Below, in pieces: positions 41,594 through 49,032 of a stretch of DNA of 64,000 bases (positions are counted from its first letter, which is position 1; every line of letters begins with the position of its first letter). Source of the DNA: Njordibacter sp937773555 (lineage in GTDB: Bacteria > Pseudomonadota > Gammaproteobacteria > Pseudomonadales > Balneatricaceae); the NCBI RefSeq assembly GCF_047730085.1, contig NZ_CP159830.1, positions 744,001 to 808,000 on the forward strand. Reading direction: 5' to 3'. Below the pieces are notes generated by a model. It was not told the origin of the DNA and did no database searches. It was given only the letters and a program-made list of their open reading frames with translations. The position numbers and the translations under genes are program-made.

Positions 41594-41662
41594 CGTTACC
41601 ACGCTTTGAAGTACATATATCGTGAGCAATTTAGATTATATGGTGGATTATCAAAAAATTCC

Positions 41663-41689
41663 TAATATTTTCACTTAATCTGCCGATAA
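41663..41689 (+). promoter_or_regulatory. Sigma-28 (FliA) promoter of the unknown membrane gene
   Basis: TAATATTT (41663-41670), 11 bases, then a perfect GCCGATAA (41682-41689). Only two mismatches in the -35 box. It is 90 bases before the ATG at 41780, and lies in the flhB-downstream gap. Confidence 0.8.
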
Positions 41690-41779
41690 ATCTAAAGTAA
41701 CAAAAACTATTAAGGTGAAGAGAAGAGCGCCAGCTTCTAATACCTGTGTAGACTTTAGATTGACCGAGATTTGAACCCT

Positions 41780-42646
41780 ATGAGCGAACAAGATAAAGAC
41801 AAAACGCAAGACAATGTTAAGGCCGAGCCGCCTGAGAATATTACTATAGCGCCTGGGGCAAGTGAGATTACTTCGCCTCAAGAGGACGCCTTAGAAACTA
41901 GTAGCAGTGAACCACCCATTAGTGGCAGCGATGCTATGCAAGAGTCTAACGCTATGGTTACGAAGGCTTTGTTAGCCAGTGTAACGACAATTAAGCAGGC
42001 AGCTGAGCAGAATGCTAAGGGGTTCAAAACTCAGAGATATATGGTTGGTTTTATCATTTCTTTGGGTTTTGTGGGCCTCTTGAGTGGTGTTGTGATGTTA
42101 TACGTTTTACAAAGCGCCATAAAACAGGCTTCAGCAATAAGCATCGCAATGGGCTCTAGGTTGATGCAATTTGAAGTGCAAATGAATCGAGTTGACCAAC
42201 TTAAAGGCCCGCTTGATGATTTGTTGATAGTTAGCCAGCAACAGGCTCAGGGCACAGACATGTTAATGCACTACCTGAAACAGGTTGGCACTGATGCGTT
42301 GCAAGCCGCGTCACAACAAGGCATAGAAAATAAGCTGATGTTGGGTAGTGTTAATGATAAAATTTTAACGAGTTTTGATGCCTTAAAAATTACCACCAAA
42401 GCCCAGCAGGGTGTGTTAACTCAGTTGAAAAAACGTATTGATGGTGTGCAATTACAAATGAATAAGGTGGAAAATCAAGACCTGGTGGGCAAAATGAAAG
42501 CCCTAATCGCCCTTGAACAAGAACGTTATTTCGAACTGGAAAAAGCTAAATTAGATCTAGAGACCGCTCAATTTGAGGCCAAGAAAAAATCAGAAGCCTC
42601 TCCAGTTGAAGGTAACTACATCACCTTTGGCGCAGAGCCCAAATAA
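41780..42646 (+). CDS. Unknown membrane coiled-coil protein under FliA control
   Basis: I do not recognise this 288-residue protein. Residues 1-60 are acidic, Ser/Pro-rich and probably disordered. One membrane helix is at about 87-110 (YMVGFIISLGFVGLLSGVVM). Residues 112-270 are Gln/Lys/Leu-rich, with heptad-like helices and a long charged helix from about 232 to 272. The end is short (ITFGAEPK). No chemoreceptor signalling tip, peptidoglycan-binding or GGDEF domain is seen. Topology suggests N-in, with a periplasmic coiled coil, or the reverse. A near-perfect FliA promoter directly upstream and its place after flhB suggest a late flagellar, motor or chemotaxis role. Confidence 0.8.
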   Translation: MSEQDKDKTQDNVKAEPPENITIAPGASEITSPQEDALETSSSEPPISGSDAMQESNAMVTKALLASVTTIKQAAEQNAKGFKTQRYMVGFIISLGFVGLLSGVVMLYVLQSAIKQASAISIAMGSRLMQFEVQMNRVDQLKGPLDDLLIVSQQQAQGTDMLMHYLKQVGTDALQAASQQGIENKLMLGSVNDKILTSFDALKITTKAQQGVLTQLKKRIDGVQLQMNKVENQDLVGKMKALIALEQERYFELEKAKLDLETAQFEAKKKSEASPVEGNYITFGAEPK

Positions 42647-42762
42647 TATGTTTAGCCTACATCATTTTGGTGCAATAGCGGATTATGTGGTCTAAAAGCT
42701 GAGTTAAAGCAGATAAGGGGTTATAATGAGGTTAACTACTTAGGCCAAATTAGGACCCTACT

Positions 42763-44274
42763 ATGAGTATCATTCGCCAACATGATTTGATTGATAGCGT
42801 GGCAGACGCTTTACAGTTTATTTCCTATTATCACCCACTAGACTTTATACACGCTGTTCATGAAGCTTACCTGCGGGAAGAATCTAAAGCGGCCAAGGAC
42901 GCCATGGCGCAGATCTTAATTAATTCGCGATTGTGTGCAGAAGGTAAGCGCCCCTTATGCCAGGATACAGGTATTGTTACTGTGTTTGTAGAAGTAGGCA
43001 TGGACGTGCAATGGGACGCAGAGCTGAGTTTAGAGGACATGATTAACGAAGGCGTAAGGCGTGCCTACTTGCACCCAGATAATAAATTGCGCGCCTCTAT
43101 CCTGTCTGACCCTGCAGGCAGTCGAACCAATACCAAAGACAACACACCAGCGGTGATCCATACCTCTATTGTTAAGGGTGACCGAGTTGATATTCAGTTA
43201 GCTGCTAAAGGTGGTGGTTCAGAGAATAAAAGTAAAATGGTTATGTTAAACCCATCTGATAGCATTGTAGATTGGGTGTTAAAGACAGTGCCTACTATGG
43301 GAGCTGGCTGGTGTCCTCCTGGTATGTTGGGCATAGGCATAGGTGGCACCGCTGAAAAAGCGGCATTGCTGGCTAAAAAATCTTTAATGGGTTCTGTGGA
43401 CATTCACGAGCTACAAGCACGTGGAGCAAGTAATACTGCTGAAAAGCTGCGCTTAGAGCTGTTTGAAGCAGTGAATAACCTAGGTATTGGTGCTCAGGGC
43501 CTGGGTGGCTTAACCACGGTGCTAGACATTAAGGTGATGGACTACCCTACCCACGCGGCCTCTTTACCTGTATGCATGATTCCGAACTGCGCTGCGACGC
43601 GCCATGCACATTTTATGCTGGATGGCAGTGGGCCAAGTTTGCAAACACCCCCAAGTTTAGATGATTATCCAGACATTGCATGGGATTCAGACGCAGGTAC
43701 TAGAAAAGTTAATTTAGATACGGTGACACCAGCAGACGTATTGACTTGGCAGTCTGGGGAAACTTTATTGTTGTCGGGTAAAATGCTTACAGGGCGTGAT
43801 GCTGCGCATAAAAAAATGGTAGACATGATGGCTAATGGTGAGCCATTACCTGTGGATCTAAAAGGCCGGTTTATTTATTACGTGGGTCCAGTTGACCCTG
43901 TGAGAGACGAAGCAGTAGGCCCTGCAGGGCCGACCACCGCTACCCGTATGGATAAATTTACCGACACTATGCTTGAAAAAACTGGATTGCTGGGCATGAT
44001 TGGCAAGGCTGAGCGCGGACAAGACGCTATTGATGCCATTAAAACGCATAAAGCCGTTTACTTAATGGCTGTGGGAGGCGCTGCCTACCTAGTCTCCAAA
44101 GCCATTAAAAGTGCTGAAGTGATTGCTTTTGCAGAACTGGGGATGGAAGCCATCTATGAATTTGACGTTGAAGACATGCCCGTTACTGTAGCAGTGGATG
44201 CTGGAGGTACTTCGGTGCATCAAACGGGGCCAGCCCAATGGTACGATATTATCCAAGCTCGAAAAATCAATTAG
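42763..44274 (+). CDS. fumA: Fumarate hydratase class I (iron-sulfur)
   Basis: A 503-residue single-chain class I fumarase with both fused domains: N-terminal alpha-type part (CQDTGIVTVFVEVG, GGGSENKSKMVMLNPSD, GWCPPGMLGIGIGG, CMIPNCAATRH) and C-terminal beta-type part (LLSGKMLTGRDAAHKKM, YVGPVDPVRDEAVGPAGPTT). The Cys residues in these motifs hold the 4Fe-4S cluster. It interconverts fumarate and malate in the TCA cycle. It is unrelated to the flagellar genes around it and has its own 116-base upstream gap. Confidence 0.95.
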   Translation: MSIIRQHDLIDSVADALQFISYYHPLDFIHAVHEAYLREESKAAKDAMAQILINSRLCAEGKRPLCQDTGIVTVFVEVGMDVQWDAELSLEDMINEGVRRAYLHPDNKLRASILSDPAGSRTNTKDNTPAVIHTSIVKGDRVDIQLAAKGGGSENKSKMVMLNPSDSIVDWVLKTVPTMGAGWCPPGMLGIGIGGTAEKAALLAKKSLMGSVDIHELQARGASNTAEKLRLELFEAVNNLGIGAQGLGGLTTVLDIKVMDYPTHAASLPVCMIPNCAATRHAHFMLDGSGPSLQTPPSLDDYPDIAWDSDAGTRKVNLDTVTPADVLTWQSGETLLLSGKMLTGRDAAHKKMVDMMANGEPLPVDLKGRFIYYVGPVDPVRDEAVGPAGPTTATRMDKFTDTMLEKTGLLGMIGKAERGQDAIDAIKTHKAVYLMAVGGAAYLVSKAIKSAEVIAFAELGMEAIYEFDVEDMPVTVAVDAGGTSVHQTGPAQWYDIIQARKIN

Positions 44275-44283
44275 TTTTAGCCA

Positions 44284-45030
44284 CTAACGGGTGCTAAACC
44301 CCTGACTTTGCAGATAAGGCAGCATATGGGGTCGCGCCTCTTTAACGAGGGTTTTGATGATGTGCTGGCTAAAGCTTAGATGCAATTTTCCTTGGCTACG
44401 TTGATGGTAGTAATTGCTCACCTGGCTGTCGTAGCTTGGCAAATTAGATAAACCGTCGTTGGAATAACGGTCTTGATGTAACACCATAGATAAAGGCAGA
44501 CGAGGTTTTTGGCCAGGATTTTGATCAGGGTACCCAAGACATAAGCCAAATATAGGAAACACATGTTGGGGCAAGTTTAATAATTTAGTCACTACTTCTG
44601 GCTGATTACGTAAGCCACCAATAAAAACTCCGCCTAGGCCAAGACTCTGGGCCGCAAGTAAAACATTTTGTGCAAATAACGCAGTATCTATACTGGCAAT
44701 GAGGGTTTGTTCGGTAAATCCTGTGGGCATGTGTTGCTCTTGGCGTAGGCATATCTGCTGATTACGCTGTAAATCAGCACAAAAAACTAAAAATGTTGCG
44801 GCGCTTTCTACGTATGATTGACCTCCAGCAGCCAGTGCTAGGGCGGCACGTGTGTCTTTAGAATTAACTTGAATAACACTTGTGACTTGCACAAAACTGG
44901 AGCTAGCTGCAGCCTGACCTGCAGTAATACAGGTGTTAACTAGTTCTTGAGGGATGCTTTGGCTGGTGAATTTACGGATAGATTGATGATCCATCATCTG
45001 TTTTATAAGGCTTTTTTGAGTCATAGTCAT
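44284..45030 (-). CDS. nfsA: NfsA-like NAD(P)H nitroreductase
   Basis: A 248-residue FMN-dependent nitroreductase of the NfsA/FRP class: DHQSIRKF at the N-terminus, AGQAAASSSFVQVTSVI, SLGLGGVFIGGLRNQPE and FGLCLGYPDQNPGQKPRLP. It reduces nitroaromatics, quinones or flavins in the cytoplasm. The family is broad, so substrate is uncertain. It converges with fumA with 9 bases between the genes. Confidence 0.88.
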   Translation of the reverse strand: MTMTQKSLIKQMMDHQSIRKFTSQSIPQELVNTCITAGQAAASSSFVQVTSVIQVNSKDTRAALALAAGGQSYVESAATFLVFCADLQRNQQICLRQEQHMPTGFTEQTLIASIDTALFAQNVLLAAQSLGLGGVFIGGLRNQPEVVTKLLNLPQHVFPIFGLCLGYPDQNPGQKPRLPLSMVLHQDRYSNDGLSNLPSYDSQVSNYYHQRSQGKLHLSFSQHIIKTLVKEARPHMLPYLQSQGFSTR

Positions 45031-45120
45031 TTATTAGTAATTGGCGAACATTGCAGATGTTAGCACAGGACTAGTTAGGGTAGAATGGGCTAACGCATTC
45101 GTTTAAAGTTGACCTCAGTT

Positions 45121-45903
45121 ATGCCATTGTCGTCCCTAAATTTACCTATTGCCCCTCATCTAGCTCAGCGGTATGGCCTAGAACAAGCTTTGATGCTTGC
45201 TGTGGTAACAGAATTGGTAGGTGCTTGGAACGGCCAAGTGGTCGTTGAGGAACAGCGGCTTTATGGCCGGGCTCTTTGTTTGACAAGGCAGCATCAAGGT
45301 CAATTGTTATCCCAGCTGTCCTCTCTAGGGTTATTGCAAGTAGCCCCTGCAGGAAGTGGTATGGTGCGTATCGAACTACAACTTATGCCAGACTTCCCGT
45401 TGCCGGTGACTGAGGTTAATGATGAGGCAGACTTGCAGCCTGCACTCAATCCAGTGGCTAATACCAAGGCAACGATGGCTGGTTTTGGTGGCTGGCGACG
45501 AGATGTGGGCGAAGGTGATGAACTAAGCCGGCTCTTTGCCGCCAAGGAAGCTCAGCACCAACACTTGTGCCAGATGGATTTGGAATGGAAGCTTTCGGCA
45601 AATATTGTGAAAGTTTTAGCCCAACAACACCAGATAAGTGAAGCCTTTGCTCTTGGCATTAAAGATGAGTTTGTAGTTTATTATATGGACAAAGGCCGTC
45701 GAGAAACCCCAGGTGGCTGGGATCAAAAGTTTTTAAAATGGGTTAAAAAAGAACAGGTTCATCAGCAAACAGCTCAGGCCCGTGCCCAAAGACAAACCCA
45801 ACAACAGACTAATTCATCCAATGAAGAAGCTAGATTCGCTGCTAAACAGCGCCGACGAAACATTACAGCAAACGTCCTCGACATCAATAATACCGACTGG
45901 TAA
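45121..45903 (+). CDS. DnaT-like replication protein
   Basis: A 260-residue protein. The N-terminal part looks like a winged-helix (YGLEQALMLAVVTELVG, then LSSLGLLQVAPAGSGMV). The C-terminal part (about 150-210) matches the DnaT DNA-binding domain: MDLEWKLSANIVKVLAQQH and EFVVYYMDKGRRETPGGWDQ with FLKWVKKE. The tail is Gln/Arg-rich. It should bind single-stranded DNA at a primosome. The ATG at 45121 replaces an upstream TTG. The next gene, lambda-P-like, overlaps its end. Confidence 0.78.
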   Translation: MPLSSLNLPIAPHLAQRYGLEQALMLAVVTELVGAWNGQVVVEEQRLYGRALCLTRQHQGQLLSQLSSLGLLQVAPAGSGMVRIELQLMPDFPLPVTEVNDEADLQPALNPVANTKATMAGFGGWRRDVGEGDELSRLFAAKEAQHQHLCQMDLEWKLSANIVKVLAQQHQISEAFALGIKDEFVVYYMDKGRRETPGGWDQKFLKWVKKEQVHQQTAQARAQRQTQQQTNSSNEEARFAAKQRRRNITANVLDINNTDW

Positions 45904-46627
45904 AACGGCTGTTGCTGCACACCCCCCCATTGACCAAAAAATAAAAACATTGGTTAACATGCTTTTCGCCCGATTTATGACTATTTATGGCCATAAGTTT
46001 AAAAGTGCCTTTGATGACGACAAAGAAATTATTATTGCAAAGCGAGAGTGGGCGTTAAGTTTGGCTGGTTACGAAGAAGATGTGCTGGTGTTAGCTATTG
46101 AACAAACCAAACGTCAGTATAGTTGGATGCCTTCAATTGCAGAATTTTTACAATTGATGGATCAGTGCCAGCAAAGCTTTGGTCTGGCTCCTGCTGAACA
46201 GGCATACGCAGAAGCGTGCCGCCATGCAACTGCACCCAGCCACCATCCATGGAGCCATGCAGCGGTTTACCACGCTGGCCGAGCAACCGGGTGGTTTGAA
46301 CTAAAAAGTCTTCCGCGTCAGGCCACACAGGGACGATTTAACCAGCATTACAAGGTCTTATGCCAGCGGGTTTTAGCAGGAGAAAACTTAGATCAAGTGC
46401 AAACGGCAGGCTTACCGGCACCTAATAATGATGACTTATTTGCCTTAATAGATCAGTGGGCTAAACAGCTAGATATACTTCCGGAGCTTGCTCAAAGTGC
46501 TTTGTATTTTTTGCATTTACCGCACCAAAGCCCATTGCGGCAACAATTACATCTGCGCAGTAAAGCTGTTTACTTGGCGCTTAGTATCCCAAGTTCTATC
46601 GACGAATTACGCAGTCAGATTATATAA
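45821..46627 (+). CDS. Replication protein P-like (lambda P family) helicase loader
   Basis: A 268-residue protein matching phage lambda replication protein P-type proteins: VNMLFARFMTIYGHKFKSAF, then REWALSLAGYEEDVLVLAIE and SWMPSIAEFLQLMDQCQ, followed by HHPWSHAAVYHAGRATGWFEL. It probably loads the replicative helicase DnaB. It overlaps the DnaT-like gene by 83 bases in another frame. Start choice is uncertain: ATG 45821 has no clear ribosome site, GTG 45782 is an alternative. No phage genes flank it. Confidence 0.75.
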   Translation: MKKLDSLLNSADETLQQTSSTSIIPTGKTAVAAHPPIDQKIKTLVNMLFARFMTIYGHKFKSAFDDDKEIIIAKREWALSLAGYEEDVLVLAIEQTKRQYSWMPSIAEFLQLMDQCQQSFGLAPAEQAYAEACRHATAPSHHPWSHAAVYHAGRATGWFELKSLPRQATQGRFNQHYKVLCQRVLAGENLDQVQTAGLPAPNNDDLFALIDQWAKQLDILPELAQSALYFLHLPHQSPLRQQLHLRSKAVYLALSIPSSIDELRSQII

Positions 46628-46685
46628 AGGCTTTTCTTGTCCTAGTGAGTTGGCTATGTGTACATTAAGATTCTTCTAAAATATG

Positions 46686-47126
46686 TTAAGGAAAACGGAT
46701 CCACTGATTATCGTCAGAATGGCCATCCAATGAGCTATCTATATCACTGGTAAACAGCATTTGTCTAAAGTCGTCCACACTTGGAATAGCAATTATCTTA
46801 TCGGCATAAATAAAATTAGCGTTGTTGCGGAAGAACGCTTTTGGATTATTGCTGACAATGAGCTGCTTCACTAAATCTAACCTTAAGTTAGTTCCACCGT
46901 AGGCTCGTTGAGCAATTTTATCTAATGAATCCCCCGTTTTGATGCGGTATTTAGACCCAGGCACTATGCCCTTATCAACTCTTTTTTTACTATCTACCTG
47001 TTGTTCCAAGTGCTTAAGGTCCCCAAGAAGTACCTTTAGCTGCGCTTGCAATTGCTCTTGGTTTGCGTAAATAGGGCTTCCCAAGAGACTAACAGCGAGC
47101 ATGATGCACACCATACTATTCTTCAT
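46686..47126 (-). CDS. Exported LysM-domain protein, flgT-linked
   Basis: A 146-residue protein with a signal peptide (MVCIMLAVSLLGSPIYA), a short coiled coil (about 22-50) and a LysM-like domain (YRIKTGDSLDKIAQRAYGG, then NNPKAFFRNNANFIYADKII) of the FimV/LysM kind, expected to bind peptidoglycan. GGAG is 8 bases before the ATG. It is the third gene of a minus-strand group after flgP and flgT, so it may help anchor the basal body. No experimentally known homologue is recalled. Confidence 0.8.
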   Translation of the reverse strand: MKNSMVCIMLAVSLLGSPIYANQEQLQAQLKVLLGDLKHLEQQVDSKKRVDKGIVPGSKYRIKTGDSLDKIAQRAYGGTNLRLDLVKQLIVSNNPKAFFRNNANFIYADKIIAIPSVDDFRQMLFTSDIDSSLDGHSDDNQWIRFP

Positions 47127-47159
47127 AATCTAACTCCGGTAACTTAGTTTTGTATGGCT

Positions 47160-48317
47160 TCAAAACACAATCAACTGGGCGGTTGTAGGGCCTATATTAG
47201 TGGGGCCTGCCATATGCTCTAGTATGGCGTTGTGAGGATGCACTTGTGTTACTCTGAACACCTGTGGCGCGCTTGTGGCATTGGGATTAAGAATCCCATT
47301 CTGGTAATTTTGAGGGAGTAATAGCAATTGTTGCCCTTGCTCTAAGCCCAATTTTTGGCCTTTGTTAATGCGCCATAGCGGTTGATCGACGATTTTAGTG
47401 AGTTTGATATAGCTAGCTTCACATTTTACATTTTGAACTAGGTTGCGCCATGTTTTTTGTACCCACATTGCCACATTTTTGCTGAGCTCTGGGGGGATAG
47501 GGTTACTAGATGTTGCAATGGACTGGCTGGCTGGAAGAGGCAACTGGTGCTGGTAATTTAGGTTTATATGAGGCGAATATGGGCTTGAAAAATTTGCTGT
47601 TATTAGTAATCTAGTGCTGTTTTGATTATCAAAAAAGCTGGATAGGGTGCCGAGTGGGTTGAGCTTTGGCGTATCGATAGTTTTTTCTAGCCATTGAGCA
47701 CCAATAGCCAAATGGTAATCAGCCTGGTTATAGGCCTCTGAGGCGAGCCAAGCTGTTTGGTAAGCATTGAGTGCCGGATTAACTCGGTGAGTAGCGAAAT
47801 TGTCTCTTTTTGCTAAATTAGAAAACTGTGCTTCAGCATCCAAAAGCACTTGATTAACGTCTACTTGATAATAATTGTTGTTGCCTGGTGGTGAGGCTAA
47901 ATCTGTTGTCAGTATTTGAGTTAATTGTGGTAATGGGCAGTCTTTTTCATTATCGTCTAGGTTTAACGCTAGCTTAACTGTCGCAATACCCTGTTCTGTA
48001 TTTTGCTCAAGTAGGTCCATGTGGTGAATTTTTAGGTCGGATTTAAGGCTTATGTTCTCAGTAAGCTGTCCCTCAGCGTTTACCATACTATGGCTGATGA
48101 TTTGACCTTTACGCTGTGTCGCTGCTGTGCGCAGTGCATCAAGAATAGCCATCATTAAAGCGGTGTCATTATCTCCTTTAGTCACCAAAGCTTGACCAGA
48201 AACGACCAACGCAGTGCCCGTAGCTTGTTGGGCTGCACTAGGACTAGAGATCACTAGCCCTAGCAACGCTGTGCAAAAAAGTGTGTTGATACGCTTTATG
48301 GGGGCTAAATATTTCAT
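47160..48317 (-). CDS. flgT: Flagellar assembly protein FlgT
   Basis: A 385-residue periplasmic protein with a signal peptide (cleavage near SSPSAAQ). The N-terminal stretch VVSGQALVTKGDNDTALMMA and RTAATQRKGQIISHSMVNAE resembles FlgT-N. The middle and C-terminal parts (NVKCEASYIKLTKIVDQPLW, RINKGQKLGLEQGQQLLLL, VFRVTQVHPHNAILEHM) fit FlgT domains M and C. FlgT forms the H-ring around the LP ring and helps T-ring assembly in Vibrio-type polar motors. It follows flgP by 18 bases. Confidence 0.85.
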   Translation of the reverse strand: MKYLAPIKRINTLFCTALLGLVISSPSAAQQATGTALVVSGQALVTKGDNDTALMMAILDALRTAATQRKGQIISHSMVNAEGQLTENISLKSDLKIHHMDLLEQNTEQGIATVKLALNLDDNEKDCPLPQLTQILTTDLASPPGNNNYYQVDVNQVLLDAEAQFSNLAKRDNFATHRVNPALNAYQTAWLASEAYNQADYHLAIGAQWLEKTIDTPKLNPLGTLSSFFDNQNSTRLLITANFSSPYSPHINLNYQHQLPLPASQSIATSSNPIPPELSKNVAMWVQKTWRNLVQNVKCEASYIKLTKIVDQPLWRINKGQKLGLEQGQQLLLLPQNYQNGILNPNATSAPQVFRVTQVHPHNAILEHMAGPTNIGPTTAQLIVF

Positions 48318-48335
48318 TAACTTGTTATGTCAGCG

Positions 48336-48800
48336 TTATCTGGCGACTAAAAAAACGCGCCTAAGCTCAAGCATAGTGTCTTTTTCTAGTTCTAACTTAG
48401 TTTCATAACTGTCATCGCCTATAGGGTTTATGCTGACAACCTTAGCACCATAAACGACTCCTGCCACATGGGCTCGCATGGTGTCATTAGCAATGATCAT
48501 GTCTTCTACGGTAGTCGATGCATTAATTTGCTGACCATAGACCTGCTCCGCAAGGCTGCGGTAGGCATCTAACTTTGATGCCCGAATAGCCATTAATCGT
48601 CGCTGGGCTGGGTTTTTACTTTTTTGAGTACTGATATTGGCATAGCCTGTGGAAATGATAACTTCCTTCTTATACATAGGGGTGTTTTCTACAGGTGCAG
48701 CAGGCTGATTTCCTGTCAAAGACATACTGCAACCTCCTATAGTGAAAGCAACAATCCCTATAATCCAAAGGCTGAGTTTATGGGTGGTTTTAACGGTCAT
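48336..48800 (-). CDS. flgP: Flagellar outer-membrane lipoprotein FlgP (LPP20 family)
   Basis: A 154-residue lipoprotein with lipobox IGGC (Cys24). The mature part contains the FlgP/LPP20 pattern: GYANISTQKSKNPAQRRLMA and IRASKLDAYRSLAEQVYGQQ, then EDMIIANDTMRAHVAGVVYGA. FlgP forms a disk under the outer membrane around the flagellar rings. AGAGGA precedes the ATG. flgO, its usual partner, is absent here. Confidence 0.88.
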   Translation of the reverse strand: MTVKTTHKLSLWIIGIVAFTIGGCSMSLTGNQPAAPVENTPMYKKEVIISTGYANISTQKSKNPAQRRLMAIRASKLDAYRSLAEQVYGQQINASTTVEDMIIANDTMRAHVAGVVYGAKVVSINPIGDDSYETKLELEKDTMLELRRVFLVAR

Positions 48801-48893
48801 GAATAAGTCCTCTTTTGCTATACATAGAGTATCGACCTCCTACGCAGGGACTTTAGCCGTTAAATTAAAATAAATACCTAATGTGAGTAAATA

Positions 48894-48911
48894 TTGGCAC
48901 CGTTATTGCTA
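48894..48911 (+). promoter_or_regulatory. Sigma-54 promoter of flhA
   Basis: TTGGCACCGTTATTGCTA has GG at 48896-48897 and GC at 48908-48909 with spacing 10 and consensus -24 and -12 elements. flhA starts about 112 bases after the predicted start site. No GGCAA-N4-TTGCC copy is seen nearby. Nothing else is evident in the 232-base gap between flgP and flhA. Confidence 0.82.
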
Positions 48912-49032
48912 TTAAACGCTTAGGGTAATGTTTTAACTACCAGCGCCATTTATTAATGGGTACCAATAAAATATAAAAAACTATTAAAAACAGTAGGTTA
49001 GTTTTTTATTTTTCCTTAGAGCTTTAGTCCTT

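Noticed and set aside
44276..44310. Bidirectional terminator between fumA and nfsA
   Set aside because: TTTTAGC/GCTAAA pairing is short, extends into the nfsA coding end and has no clear T run.
45121..46627. Prophage remnant
   Set aside because: No integrase, structural, lysis or att-like repeats are seen around the lambda-P-like gene; the neighbours are core genes.
46799..46806. TTATCGGC, the complement of a FliA -10 box
   Set aside because: It lies inside the LysM gene and no -35 match is found at the correct distance.
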